From contig CAWFXV010000024.1 of assembly GCA_963819885.1 (NCBI GenBank), positions 186,001-250,000 on the forward strand: a DNA stretch of 64,000 bases, read 5' to 3'. A program made the position numbers and the translations under genes. Below the pieces are notes generated by a model. The model was not told the origin of the DNA. It made no database searches and was given only the letters and a program-made list of their open reading frames with translations. This DNA comes from JACVRX01 sp963819885 (GTDB lineage: Bacteria; Actinomycetota; Actinomycetes; Jiangellales; Jiangellaceae). This document shows, piece by piece, positions 52,965-61,947 of this stretch. The first letter of the stretch is position 1. Each line of letters opens with the position of its first letter.

Positions 52965-54176
52965 ATGGCGATGGCCGTGCGAAAGATCGCGATGCTCACG
53001 GCTGGCGGGATCGCGCCGTGCCTGTCGGCAGCCGTCGGCGGACTCATCGAGCGATACACCGAGATCGCTCCCGAGGTCGAGCTCATCGCCTATCCCGACG
53101 GCTATGCGGGTTTACTCGCCGGCCGGTCGATCCCGGTCACGCCGGAGGTCCGCGCGGGCGCGCACCTCTTGCAGCGTTTCGGCGGGAGCCCCATCGGCAA
53201 CAGCAGGGTCAAGCTCACCAACGTCGACGACCTGGTCAAGCGCGGACTGGTCGGAAGCGGCCAGGACCCGCTGGCCGTTGCGGCCGACCAGCTCACCCAC
53301 GATGGCATCGATGTCCTGCACACGATCGGCGGCGACGACACCAACACCACGGCCGCGGATCTGGCGGCCTACCTGGAGCGCCACGGTTACCACCTGACGG
53401 TCGTCGGGCTGCCGAAGACCATCGACAACGACGTCGTGCCCATCAAGCAGAGCCTCGGCGCCTGGACGGCGGCCGACCAGGGCGCTCTGTTCGCGCGCAA
53501 CATCATCGCCGAACATTCGTCGAATCCCCGGATGCTCATCGTGCACGAGGTCATGGGCCGCAACTGCGGCTGGCTCACGGCGGCCACCGCGCAGGCATAC
53601 CGGGAATGGCTCGCCGACCAGGACTGGAACCCGCAGATCGGCCTGGACCGCCGCCGTTGGGACGTCCATGGGGTGTACGTCCCTGAGGTCGAACTGGACA
53701 TCGAGGCCGAAGCGAGCCGGCTGCGCGCGACCATGGACGAGACCGGGTGCGTCAACCTGTTCATTTCCGAAGGTGCCGGCGTGGAGTCGATCGTGGCCGA
53801 GATGGAGGCAACGGGCGAGCAGGTTGAGCGCGACCCGTTCGGGCACGTCCAGCTCGACAAGGTCAACCCTGGAGCGTGGTTCGGCAAGCAGTTCGCCGAG
53901 CAACTCGGCGCGGAGAAGGTGATGATCCAGAAGAGCGGATATTTCAGCCGCTCGGCTGCCGCCAACGCACAGGACCTCGAGCTGATCCGGCTGTGTGTCG
54001 AGCATGCGGTCGACTGCGCACTGCGCGGCGAGGGCGGGGTGGTCGGGCAGGACGAAGACCACGGCGACGAGCTGCGCGCGATCGAGTTCGACCGGATCAA
54101 GGGTGGTAAGCGCTTCGACCCCACAGTCGGCTGGTTCAGCGAGCTCCTCGCCGATATCGGCCAGCCCAGCGGCTGA
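52965..54176 (+). CDS. pfp: pyrophosphate-dependent 6-phosphofructokinase
   Basis: 403-aa phosphofructokinase. The phosphoryl-donor site reads TIGGDDTNTTAADLA; Asp in place of the ATP-enzyme Gly after GGD, together with the Lys in GLPKTIDNDV, is the signature of PPi-dependent enzymes, which work reversibly in glycolysis and gluconeogenesis. Further motifs: EVMGRNCGWLTA and MIQKSGYFSRSAAAN. ATG 52965 has GAAGGGG just upstream; TAGGGT at 52927 may be its -10. Convergent with the acyltransferase gene, with a hairpin between. Confidence 0.88.
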   Translation: MAMAVRKIAMLTAGGIAPCLSAAVGGLIERYTEIAPEVELIAYPDGYAGLLAGRSIPVTPEVRAGAHLLQRFGGSPIGNSRVKLTNVDDLVKRGLVGSGQDPLAVAADQLTHDGIDVLHTIGGDDTNTTAADLAAYLERHGYHLTVVGLPKTIDNDVVPIKQSLGAWTAADQGALFARNIIAEHSSNPRMLIVHEVMGRNCGWLTAATAQAYREWLADQDWNPQIGLDRRRWDVHGVYVPEVELDIEAEASRLRATMDETGCVNLFISEGAGVESIVAEMEATGEQVERDPFGHVQLDKVNPGAWFGKQFAEQLGAEKVMIQKSGYFSRSAAANAQDLELIRLCVEHAVDCALRGEGGVVGQDEDHGDELRAIEFDRIKGGKRFDPTVGWFSELLADIGQPSG

Positions 54177-54196
54177 CTCGTTCTCAGATCACGATC

Positions 54197-54261
54197 GTGA
54201 AGATCGTCGTGATGGGATTAGCCCGCGGTGGCGGCGGCGAGATCTTCACGACGATCTTCAC
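54197..54261. terminator. 16-bp-arm inverted repeat at the pfp/acyltransferase convergent junction
   Basis: Arms GTGAAGATCGTCGTGA (54197-54212) and TCACGACGATCTTCAC (54246-54261) are perfect; loop 33 bases. It lies between two converging genes, which suits a bidirectional terminator, though no U-tract is present. Confidence 0.5.
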
Positions 54262-54288
54262 AACTGGTCCAGAGTCCGCCCCGGCGGG

Positions 54289-55005
54289 TCAGGTGGGCTC
54301 ACGATGGTTCTTGTGCTGCTTCTTGGCGGCCGCGATCTCGGCCTTGGCGCGTTGGGCATCGATGTCCACGTATTCCTGGCCGGACAGTTCCATCAGCGCG
54401 TAGACGATCTCGTCGGTGACCGATCGTAGAACGTAACGATCCTCCTCCATGCCCTCGTAGCGACCGAAGTCCAGTGCCTCGCCGAAGCGGACTCCGGGAC
54501 GCATGACCCTCGGGATCAACCGGCCGGGCGGCTGCATCTTGTCGGTGTCGATCATGGCTACCGGGACGACTGGGACCTTCGCTTCGAGCGCCAGTCGGGC
54601 GACACCGGTCTTGCCTCGGTAGAGCCGCCCGTCGGGTGAGCGGGTGCCCTCTGGATATATCCCGAGTAGTTCGCCGCGCTGTAAGACCTTGAGGCCGGCT
54701 CGCAGTGCCGCCTCGCTGGCCCGGCCGCCGGACCGATCGACCGGCACCTGCCCGACGCCCCGAAAGAACACCCGCGTCAACCAGCCCTTCAGGCCATTTC
54801 CGGTGAAGTAGTCGCTCTTGGCGAGGAAGGTCACCCGCCTGGGCACGACGAGCGGCATGAACAGCGAGTCGGAGAAGGACAGATGGTTGCTCGCGACGAT
54901 CGCCGGCCCGTGGGCCGGGACGTGGTCCAGGCCCTCCGCCCACGGCCGGTATACCAACCGCAGCAACGGGCCGAGAATGACCCGCTTGAGGAACCAGTAG
55001 AACAC
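54289..55005 (-). CDS. lysophospholipid acyltransferase family protein (PlsC type)
   Basis: 238-aa 1-acylglycerol-3-phosphate acyltransferase-like enzyme. HX4D motif in IVASNHLSFSDSLFMP, glycerol-phosphate-binding YPEGTRSPDGRLY, and VPVVPVAMIDTDK. An N-terminal hydrophobic stretch (FYWFLKRVILGPLLRLVY) suits membrane association. The position corresponds to M. tuberculosis Rv2182c. Divergent from the esterase gene, with 95 bases between the two start codons. Confidence 0.88.
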   Translation of the reverse strand: MFYWFLKRVILGPLLRLVYRPWAEGLDHVPAHGPAIVASNHLSFSDSLFMPLVVPRRVTFLAKSDYFTGNGLKGWLTRVFFRGVGQVPVDRSGGRASEAALRAGLKVLQRGELLGIYPEGTRSPDGRLYRGKTGVARLALEAKVPVVPVAMIDTDKMQPPGRLIPRVMRPGVRFGEALDFGRYEGMEEDRYVLRSVTDEIVYALMELSGQEYVDIDAQRAKAEIAAAKKQHKNHREPT

Positions 55006-55100
55006 GGCCGAACATTACTGGACCGCGGCCGGCGATCCCCGGGCTCGGACCAGCCGTGCGACGATGCCGTTGGCCGACCATCACCAGCGAGGAGCCGGCA

Positions 55101-55865
55101 ATGCCGATTGTCCCGGGAGCCGAGCCGTACCGCCACGACGGCGGGCCGACCGGCGCGCTGCTCTGTCACGGCCTGACCGGGTCGCCCGCTTCGCTTCGAC
55201 CGTGGGCTGAATACCTCGCGGCCGCCGGGCTGACTGTTGATGTGCCGCTCCTGCCCGGCCACGGCACGACCTGGCAGGAGCTCAACACCCTCCGCTGGCC
55301 GGACTGGTTTGCCGCAGTCGAGCGGGCCCTGCTCACCCTGGCCGACCGCTGTGACCAGGTATTCGTGGGTGGGCTGTCGATGGGCGGCTGCCTGGCGCTG
55401 CGCCTGGCCGAAGTTCACGCCGACGCCGTCAGCGGTCTGGTTCTGGTGAACCCGGCCATCGCCAGCAGTGACAAGCGGCTTTTCGCGCTTCCGGCATTGC
55501 ACCACGTAGTGGCATCGTTCCCGGCACTGTCTGGCGACATCGCCAAGCCTGGCCAGGACGAGATTGCCTATGACCGAACCCCGTTGCGCGCCCTGTACTC
55601 ACTGACCCAGCTGTGGCGACTGGTCGTGGCGGACCTTTCGCGCGTGCGTCAACCGCTGTTGATCTACCGCAGCGACCAGGACCACATCGTCGACTCGACG
55701 AGCCTCGGACTCATCCGCTCGGGGGTGACGTCGACCGACGTCACGGTCGTCGCCTTACGCGACAGTTTTCACGTGGCAACCCTCGACCACGACGCCGAGC
55801 AGGTTTTCGCTGGTTCGCTGGACCTGATGCGCCGACTCGCACCCGCCGCGCAGGATGGCGGTTAG
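55101..55865 (+). CDS. alpha/beta hydrolase, carboxylesterase/monoacylglycerol lipase-like
   Basis: 254-aa serine hydrolase resembling Est30-type carboxylesterases. Oxyanion segment LLCHGLTGSPASLRPW, nucleophile elbow VGGLSMGGCLALRL, Asp in IYRSDQDHIVD and His in DSFHVATLDHD, so the triad is complete. The ATG at 55101 has GGAG seven bases upstream. It is followed two bases after its stop by a small membrane protein gene, probably in one operon. Next to an acyltransferase, a lipid substrate is likely. Confidence 0.86.
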   Translation: MPIVPGAEPYRHDGGPTGALLCHGLTGSPASLRPWAEYLAAAGLTVDVPLLPGHGTTWQELNTLRWPDWFAAVERALLTLADRCDQVFVGGLSMGGCLALRLAEVHADAVSGLVLVNPAIASSDKRLFALPALHHVVASFPALSGDIAKPGQDEIAYDRTPLRALYSLTQLWRLVVADLSRVRQPLLIYRSDQDHIVDSTSLGLIRSGVTSTDVTVVALRDSFHVATLDHDAEQVFAGSLDLMRRLAPAAQDGG

Positions 55866-55867
55866 CC

Positions 55868-56278
55868 ATGTCTGGTGATGACGAACAGGTCTGGGCCGAT
55901 CTGGTCGAGTCCTTCCATGCTTCGCCGGATGAGGACCCACGATGGCAGGTGCCCGAGGAAACCGGGCTCGGCAGCGAGGATCCCGCGCTCACCAGCTCGT
56001 CCGGCGCCGAGCCATCCCGACCGCCAGCGGACGCCGAAGACCACTTCGTGCCACCACCCCCGCCCCCGTTACCCCGCGGTGACGGTGTATCCAGGCTGGC
56101 CTGGGCAGGGGTTCTGGGAGCTCCCGTCTTTCTCGTCGTAGCGGTCGCGCTGGGCTGGCGGCTGCCGTCATGGGCCACGACGCTGGCGGTCATTGCCCTG
56201 GTCGCCGGCTTCGTCACACTCGTGATGCGCTTGCGTGGCCATGATCCCCATGATCCCGACGACGGCGCCGTCGTTTGA
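55868..56278 (+). CDS. hypothetical protein with two C-terminal transmembrane helices
   Basis: 136 aa. An acidic N-terminus (MSGDDEQVWADLVESFHASP) is followed by a Pro-rich hinge (DHFVPPPPPPLPRGDGVSRL) and two hydrophobic segments (about 78-95 and 101-118). This acidic-hinge-two-helix design recurs in small actinobacterial membrane proteins without known function. The ATG starts two bases after the esterase stop. Confidence 0.7.
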   Translation: MSGDDEQVWADLVESFHASPDEDPRWQVPEETGLGSEDPALTSSSGAEPSRPPADAEDHFVPPPPPPLPRGDGVSRLAWAGVLGAPVFLVVAVALGWRLPSWATTLAVIALVAGFVTLVMRLRGHDPHDPDDGAVV

Positions 56279-56285
56279 CCTCGTT

Positions 56286-56978
56286 CTACTGCTGCGCCGC
56301 TACGGGCTCCATCTCCAGATCGACGACGACCGGCCGGTGGTCACTCGCCGCACGGACATCCGTACCGTCGATGACGCCATAGGAGGTCACTCGCGCCGGT
56401 CCACGGACGAACACACCGTCGATGCGCCTGCGCGGATCTCGGGTGGAGAAGGTCGGGGTGTCGTCGGCGACGCCGGCATCGGCGAACTCGTCGGCGATGG
56501 CACGCCACGTCGGCCTGTCCGAGCGTTCGTTGATGTCGCCCGCGAGCACCGTCACACGGCAGTCGAACCGATCGACCAGGCCGACCAGTTCGGCCCGATG
56601 CCGAAGCCGCTCGGGTTCATCGAGTCCGAGGTGCACGCTGGCCACGACTGCCGTGGCTCCGCCGAGCTCCACGGCGGCAGCGACCGCTCCCCGCTGATGC
56701 AGCCCCGGCGTTCGGCTGAACCGGTACTCGAGCGTGCTACGGACGTCGACCCGCAACGATGCGAGCATCATCGAACCTCCGGTCGTCCCACCGCCGCCGA
56801 CGTAGAGCAGACCGGTGTCGCGGGCAAGTGCCGCGCACCGCCCGCGCCAGCGCAGCCGTCGGGGTGCTTCCTGTACGCACAGGACATCCGCGGCAACTTC
56901 GCGGATCACCCGGACCACGGCGTCCCTGTCGTCGCGTAGTGACCGGACGTTGTAGCTGACCACCCGCAGACTCACCAC
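56286..56978 (-). CDS. endonuclease/exonuclease/phosphatase family protein
   Basis: 230-aa EEP-fold phosphoesterase. Visible metal and catalytic motifs: RVVSYNVRSLRDD, DVLCVQEAPRRLRW, VVASVHLGLD, VTVLAGDINERSD, and the terminal ASDHRPVVVDLE. No signal peptide, so likely cytosolic. Substrate (nucleic acid, phosphoinositide or sphingolipid type) unknown. GTG starts at 56978 and 56975 are both possible; the frame to 57278 is antisense to another gene. Convergent with the small membrane protein gene (seven bases apart). Confidence 0.83.
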   Translation of the reverse strand: MVSLRVVSYNVRSLRDDRDAVVRVIREVAADVLCVQEAPRRLRWRGRCAALARDTGLLYVGGGGTTGGSMMLASLRVDVRSTLEYRFSRTPGLHQRGAVAAAVELGGATAVVASVHLGLDEPERLRHRAELVGLVDRFDCRVTVLAGDINERSDRPTWRAIADEFADAGVADDTPTFSTRDPRRRIDGVFVRGPARVTSYGVIDGTDVRAASDHRPVVVDLEMEPVAAQQ

Positions 56979-57007
56979 GGCGAACCAGCCTAGATACCGT
57001 GCGACCC

Positions 57008-58009
57008 ATGGATAGGACCACGTTGGGATCGACCGGTCCGACCGTTTCCGCGCAGGGGCTCGGCTGCATGGGCATGAGCCATGGCTACGGCCCTGGGGAC
57101 GAGACCGAGTCGCTCGCCGTCCTCCGGCGCGCTCTCGAGATCGGGGTCGACTTCTGGGACACCGCGGACTACTACGCTGCCGGCGCGAACGAGATGCTGC
57201 TCGCGAAGCTGCTCGCTGAGCTTCGTGACCAGGTCGTAGTGGCAACGAAGTTCGGGCTCGTCCCGGCCGCGGCTCCATCCGGTCCGCCCGCGGTCCGGGG
57301 CGACGCCCGCTACGTCCGGCAAGCGTGCGAGGCGAGTCTGCGCCGGCTCGGCACCGACGTCATCGACCTCTATTACCAGCACCGGGTCGATGTCACAGTG
57401 CCGATCGAGGAGACCGTCGGCGCCATGGCCGAACTGGTCGCCGCGGGCAAGGTGCGCCACCTCGGCCTGTGCGAAGTCACCGCGAGCGAGCTGGCGCGGG
57501 CCGTCGGGGTGCACCCGATTGCCGCGGTGCAGTCGGAATGGTCGCTGTGGAGTCGCGACGTCGAGGGGTCCGTGGTCCCCACCTGTCGGAAGCTCGGGGT
57601 GGGCTTCGTGCCGTACTCTCCGCTCGGAAGAGGATTTCTCACCGGCACGCTGGGCGACATCGACCAGCTACCCGCAGAGGACATCCGTCGATCGCAGCCG
57701 CGGCTCGCGGCGTCGGCGATAGAAGCCAATCTGGCGCTTGTCGAGCGGGTCCGGCAGGTGGCTGCCGACCTCGGTGTCACACCGGCGCAAGTGGCCCTCG
57801 CTTGGGTCCATCATCGGCAACAGGCCTCGGGACTGCCGGTGGTTCCGATCCCCGGGACGAAACGGATCCGCTGGCTGGAGGAGAACGTCGCCGCTGCGAG
57901 CCTGACGCTGCCGCCGGCCGCTCTGGACCGGCTCGACGGCCTGGCCGCGCTCGCCGTCGGCGACCGGCATCCGCAGATCGGACTGACGTCCGCCGGCGGG
58001 CGGGCCTAG
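57008..58009 (+). CDS. aldo/keto reductase
   Basis: 333-aa AKR of the YhdN/AKR13-like group. N-terminal LGSTGPTVSAQGLGCMGMSHGYG, catalytic Tyr in FWDTADYYAAGANEML, Lys in VVVATKFGLV, and YYQHRVDVTVPIEETVGAM. NADPH-binding residues in VVPIPGTKRIRWLEENV. Substrate unknown. ATG 57008; an upstream in-frame GTG at 56999 is also present. The TAG stop shares CTAG with the stop of the convergent glucokinase gene. Confidence 0.87.
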   Translation: MDRTTLGSTGPTVSAQGLGCMGMSHGYGPGDETESLAVLRRALEIGVDFWDTADYYAAGANEMLLAKLLAELRDQVVVATKFGLVPAAAPSGPPAVRGDARYVRQACEASLRRLGTDVIDLYYQHRVDVTVPIEETVGAMAELVAAGKVRHLGLCEVTASELARAVGVHPIAAVQSEWSLWSRDVEGSVVPTCRKLGVGFVPYSPLGRGFLTGTLGDIDQLPAEDIRRSQPRLAASAIEANLALVERVRQVAADLGVTPAQVALAWVHHRQQASGLPVVPIPGTKRIRWLEENVAAASLTLPPAALDRLDGLAALAVGDRHPQIGLTSAGGRA

Positions 58010-58950
58010 AAGCGGGCAAGATCGGCGGCGCCGATGATCCCGGCGTCGTTGCCGAGCGTTGCGATCCTGATCTCCGCTACGGGCCGGTGGCCGCGGCCGG
58101 TGAGGTTCCGGCGATACGCCGCGACGGTCGGTGCCAACAGGAGCTCGCCGGCCTCGGACACGCCACCGCCGATGACGAACACCGCCGGATCCAGGATGGC
58201 GGCGAACGACGCGAGCGCCTCTCCCAGCCATCGACCGAGGTCGGCGATCAGCTCGCGGGAAGGCTCATCGCCCTCCTGAGCGGCCCGAGTCACCATCGGG
58301 CCGGTGATCAGCGCCGGGTCGCCGTCGGCCATCTCGAGCAACCGCTCGGCGAAGACCGAGTCTGAATCTGCCAACGCCCGCGCCTCGCGTACCAAGGCAC
58401 GGCCACTCGCATACTGCTCGACACACCCCCGGTTGCCGCACCCGCACAGATGCCCGTCAGGGACCATCCGCACGTGACCGAGCTCGGCTCCGACGCCGTG
58501 CGAACCTCGATAAAGCCGCCCTTCCACGACGACACCGCCACCGATGCCGGTGCCGACGGTCACGCAGACCATGTCGTCGACGACGTCCTCAGCGGCGCCG
58601 AACCGGAACTCTCCCCACGCGGCGGCGTTGGCGTCGTTCTCCACTACAGCGGGCAGCCCGGTCGCGGACGACACTTGGTGACGGACTGGCACGTCCCGCC
58701 AGGCGAGGTTCGGCGAGAACAGCACCGTAGACCGCTCGACGTCGATGAAGCCGGCCGAGCCGATGCCGACCGCTTCGACGTCGCCGCCGCCGCGGAGCTC
58801 GTCGACCACAGCGACGATGTCGCGGACAATCGCAGCTGGGTCCGTCGAAGGCGTGTCGCGTCGGGTGCGCTCGACGATGACACCGGCTTCGTCGACCAGC
58901 CCTCCCGCGATCTTGGTGCCGCCGACGTCGACCCCGATCGTGTGGCCCAC
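58006..58950 (-). CDS. glkA: ROK family glucokinase
   Basis: 314-aa sugar kinase that phosphorylates glucose with ATP. N-terminal phosphate loop IGVDVGGTKIAGGLVD, catalytic region VVENDANAAAWGE, CVTVGTGIGGGVV, ELGHVRM and the ROK zinc motif CGCGNRGCVEQYASG. No DNA-binding domain, so it is a kinase rather than a ROK repressor. The GTG start lies one base after the SRPBCC stop. Tail-to-tail overlap of four bases with the aldo/keto reductase. Confidence 0.9.
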   Translation of the reverse strand: MGHTIGVDVGGTKIAGGLVDEAGVIVERTRRDTPSTDPAAIVRDIVAVVDELRGGGDVEAVGIGSAGFIDVERSTVLFSPNLAWRDVPVRHQVSSATGLPAVVENDANAAAWGEFRFGAAEDVVDDMVCVTVGTGIGGGVVVEGRLYRGSHGVGAELGHVRMVPDGHLCGCGNRGCVEQYASGRALVREARALADSDSVFAERLLEMADGDPALITGPMVTRAAQEGDEPSRELIADLGRWLGEALASFAAILDPAVFVIGGGVSEAGELLLAPTVAAYRRNLTGRGHRPVAEIRIATLGNDAGIIGAADLARF

Positions 58951-58951
58951 C

Positions 58952-59389
58952 TCAGCCCTCCACGCGCTTCTTGAGCTCCTTCAGCGCGGTGTCGATGATC
59001 ACCTTCTCGGCCTTCCGCTTCATCATGCCGAGCATCGGGATCGCCACGTCGACGGTCAGCTGATAGATGACATCGGTATGCCCGTCCGGCGCCTCCGTGA
59101 GCGTGTATGACCCGTCCAACGCGCGTAGCAGACCACCCTTGACCAGCGTCCAGCGCACCTGCTCGTCGTCGTCCCACTCGTAGGCCAGTGTGTACGTGTC
59201 TTTGATCGCCCCGGCGTCGAGGACGAAACGCGCTTCGGCCGGCCTGTCGTCGTCCTCGAATACGGTGAGAACCTCCACCTCGCGGACCGAGGCGGTCCAC
59301 TCCGGGTATGCGTCGAGATCAGCGATCACGGCCATCACCTCCGCGGCAGAAGCCGCGATGCTGATGCTCGATGTGGTCTGCTCGGCCAT
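58952..59389 (-). CDS. SRPBCC family protein (Rv2185c-like)
   Basis: 145-aa START/polyketide-cyclase-like protein. Opens with SISIAASAAEVMAVIADLDAYPEWTASVREVEV and ends with a basic helix (MKRKAEKVIIDTALKELKKR). The family binds hydrophobic ligands; in M. tuberculosis a homologue sits in the same pknL-pimB interval. It heads a two-gene unit with glucokinase one base downstream. Confidence 0.86.
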   Translation of the reverse strand: MAEQTTSSISIAASAAEVMAVIADLDAYPEWTASVREVEVLTVFEDDDRPAEARFVLDAGAIKDTYTLAYEWDDDEQVRWTLVKGGLLRALDGSYTLTEAPDGHTDVIYQLTVDVAIPMLGMMKRKAEKVIIDTALKELKKRVEG

Positions 59390-59470
59390 CAGTGGTTCCC
59401 GTCGTCGGTGGCGAGGCGGAGACTACCTGTCGGGCTGCTGTCCTGATCACTGAGCACCAAACGGACTGAT

Positions 59471-60619
59471 TCATGGCGGCGGCGGCGCGCTGAGGTCGAG
59501 CAGGTCATCCAGAGTGGATACCGACGCCTCCCAGCTCCACTCCCGTTCGACCCAGGCTCGACCCTTTTCCCCCATCAGCCGCGCCTGGTCCCGGTCGGCC
59601 AGCAGGTCGGCGGCATGTGCAGCTATGCCGACCGGGTCGCCCGGATCGACGACGTAGCCGGTCTCGCCGTGGATGACCGTCTCCGGCGCGCCGCCACTGT
59701 CTCCGACCAGAACGGGGTGTCCGCAGGCCTGAGCCTCGAGGAAGACGATTCCGAGGGCCTCGGGCTCGAGGCCGCCTTTGCGGGTCCTGCATGGCATCGC
59801 GAACACATCACCGACGTCGAACCACCCCGGTGCCTCTGACCAGGCAACCGCGCCGGCGAACACGACCGACTCACCGACACTCTTCTCTCGTACCAGGCGT
59901 TCCAGCCGGGGCCGGGTCGGGCCATCCCCGACCAGGAGAAGCAGAGCGTCGGGGATCGAATGCAGCAGCCATGGCATCGCCTTGATCAGCGCATCCTGCC
60001 CCTTGCGGTCGACGAATCTCGAAACCGACACCAGCACCGGACGGCCCGGCTCGATCCGCAGCCGCTCGCGGATGGCCGCCCCGCCGACGCCGGGACGGAA
60101 CACGGTGGTATCGACGCCCGGGGCGAGCCGCACCATCCGCTCCGCCACGTCCCGGGAGAGCGCGGACGCGACACGCCTGCGGCAGAACTCCGAGACGTAG
60201 GTCAAGACGTCGCACCCGTCCCCGATCCGACGTAGTGCCTGCCGGGCCGCAGGAACTCTGGCCCACCAGGTCTCGTGGCCGTGGGTCAGCCCGACGACGC
60301 GCTTGGCACCTGCCGACCGCAAGCCCTCAGCGAGTAGCCCCAGCGGAGCGGCCGCGCCGAAGAGCACCGAGTCGCACCCTTCGGCCCGCAGGACGGCGGC
60401 GACCCGCCGCGACACCATTGGTGTGGGCAGCAGCATCGAGGACTTGTCGCGCACCACCGGGAATGGCAGGAGTTCGTCGAACTCTTCGTCGCCCGGCATC
60501 GAAGCCGTATACACCACGACTTCGCCGACGGGCAGCCGATCGGCCAAGGCGTACACGAACGACTCGATTCCTCCCTGCCGGGTAGGAAAGTCGTTGGTGA
60601 CGACCAGGGTGCGGCTCAT
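59471..60619 (-). CDS. pimB: GDP-mannose-dependent alpha-(1-6)-phosphatidylinositol monomannoside mannosyltransferase (PimB'-like)
   Basis: GT4-family glycosyltransferase of 382 aa. N-terminal RTLVVTNDFPTRQGGIESFVY, sugar-nucleotide-binding VLVSVSRFVDRKGQDALIKAMP, and the EX7E-type motif GLEPEALGIVFLEAQACGHPV. In mycobacteria the orthologue Rv2188c adds the second mannose of PIMs on the inner membrane face. The gene lies in the same relative position to pknL and the NlpC/P60 gene, which supports the call. Confidence 0.88.
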   Translation of the reverse strand: MSRTLVVTNDFPTRQGGIESFVYALADRLPVGEVVVYTASMPGDEEFDELLPFPVVRDKSSMLLPTPMVSRRVAAVLRAEGCDSVLFGAAAPLGLLAEGLRSAGAKRVVGLTHGHETWWARVPAARQALRRIGDGCDVLTYVSEFCRRRVASALSRDVAERMVRLAPGVDTTVFRPGVGGAAIRERLRIEPGRPVLVSVSRFVDRKGQDALIKAMPWLLHSIPDALLLLVGDGPTRPRLERLVREKSVGESVVFAGAVAWSEAPGWFDVGDVFAMPCRTRKGGLEPEALGIVFLEAQACGHPVLVGDSGGAPETVIHGETGYVVDPGDPVGIAAHAADLLADRDQARLMGEKGRAWVEREWSWEASVSTLDDLLDLSAPPPP

Positions 60620-61947
60620 CGGCCCGAGCCTGCCACAGGCGCGAGGTCGGCCGGTTCCGGCGCGTCATGAAGTTGTGCCCAGGTCCGGGCGACCGCAATC
60701 CGCTGAGGCGTGGTCGGGTGGCTTGCGAACATCCCGAACAGGATTGCGGGTGGATCGAGGTCTGCCTTCGACGCGAGCGCGAGGGCCCGTTGCATCTCGG
60801 CGAAGGTCTGCGGATCCCGAGTCAGGTCCAGGGCATGGATGTCGGCCCGGGTCTCCACGCGGCGGCTCACCGCGGCCTGAACCGGCGCCGTCGCCAGGCC
60901 CACGACGGCGGCGATCGCGAGGACGAGCGCAAGAACCCGCGGGTCGTGCGGACCGTCGGCTCCAGCCCGGCCGAGCAGCCAGGGCCAAGCCAGCAGCCCG
61001 CCCAGCGCGCACACACCCGCTGCCGCAGCCAGTGCCGCGAGCAGCGTGCCGTCGCGGACGTCCTGCTCCGCGGCGTGGCCGAGCTCGTGGGCGACCACGT
61101 TGCGCACCTGGTCCGGTGGAGACTGCGCGACCAGGGTGTCGTAGACGACGATCCGTCGCGTCGCGCCGAGCCCTGAGACATACGCGTTCAGGGTGGTGGT
61201 CCGGCGCGAGGCGTCCGCTTCGAGAACGTCGTCGATCGAGACGCCGTCCTGTTCCGCCATTGCCAGTAGGGACGTTCGCAATTCACCGTCAGGCAGCGCG
61301 GTGAACTTGTTGAAGACCGGCTCGATGACCAGCGGGTACACGAATGCGAGCGCAACCACCAGGGCCGCTGCGCTCACGGCACCGATCGCCCACCACCACC
61401 GCGGGAAGGCCCGAGCCAGCGCGACGAGAACCAGCAGCGAGAGCAATGTGCCGGCAACCTGCAGGCCGAAGGATTTGGCGATGTCGGAGGCCCAACCTGC
61501 CCATGATCGCGTCGACAAGCCGGCCGCTCGCCGGACGGATTCGGCCCAGGCCGAGAAGGCGATCGTCGACAGCCGGACGATGAGGAGAACGGCGAGTCCA
61601 CCGAGTAGTACCTGCCAGATCCAGCCACCGCCGGCCGGCCGGGCGGCCGCAGTCACTATGCGAGCGCCCAGCGTCGTCATTCCCAGCACGATGGTCACGC
61701 CCAACCCGACCGCGAGTCCCAGGTAGGAGGGCGGGCGGATTCTGCTCTGGTAGTCGTCGGCCGCCGACTTTTCGGCGACGGCGAAGTCACGGCCGAGATC
61801 GGCTTCGACCGCGCTGACACCACCGAGTGGATCCCACGGGGTTGTCACAACAACCGCGACGGCGAACCCAGCCAGCAGCACCCCTGTGACGACCCAGGGC
61901 AAAGCGCCGGCAACTCCCGGCCCACCGGCCCCGTCAGCGGGCAGCAA
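60616..61947 (-). CDS. M48 family (Ste24-like) membrane zinc metalloprotease
   Basis: 443-aa integral membrane protease with about seven hydrophobic segments. Zinc site HELGH in VRNVVAHELGHAAEQ, third ligand Glu in RRVETRADIHALDL. N-terminal M48 domain with the FNKFTALPDGELR region, as in CAAX-type proteases. TTG at 61947 is the annotated start; an internal GTG further in is possible. It overlaps the upstream gluzincin gene by 14 bases, and its stop overlaps the pimB start by four bases. Confidence 0.85.
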   Translation of the reverse strand: MLPADGAGGPGVAGALPWVVTGVLLAGFAVAVVVTTPWDPLGGVSAVEADLGRDFAVAEKSAADDYQSRIRPPSYLGLAVGLGVTIVLGMTTLGARIVTAAARPAGGGWIWQVLLGGLAVLLIVRLSTIAFSAWAESVRRAAGLSTRSWAGWASDIAKSFGLQVAGTLLSLLVLVALARAFPRWWWAIGAVSAAALVVALAFVYPLVIEPVFNKFTALPDGELRTSLLAMAEQDGVSIDDVLEADASRRTTTLNAYVSGLGATRRIVVYDTLVAQSPPDQVRNVVAHELGHAAEQDVRDGTLLAALAAAAGVCALGGLLAWPWLLGRAGADGPHDPRVLALVLAIAAVVGLATAPVQAAVSRRVETRADIHALDLTRDPQTFAEMQRALALASKADLDPPAILFGMFASHPTTPQRIAVARTWAQLHDAPEPADLAPVAGSGR

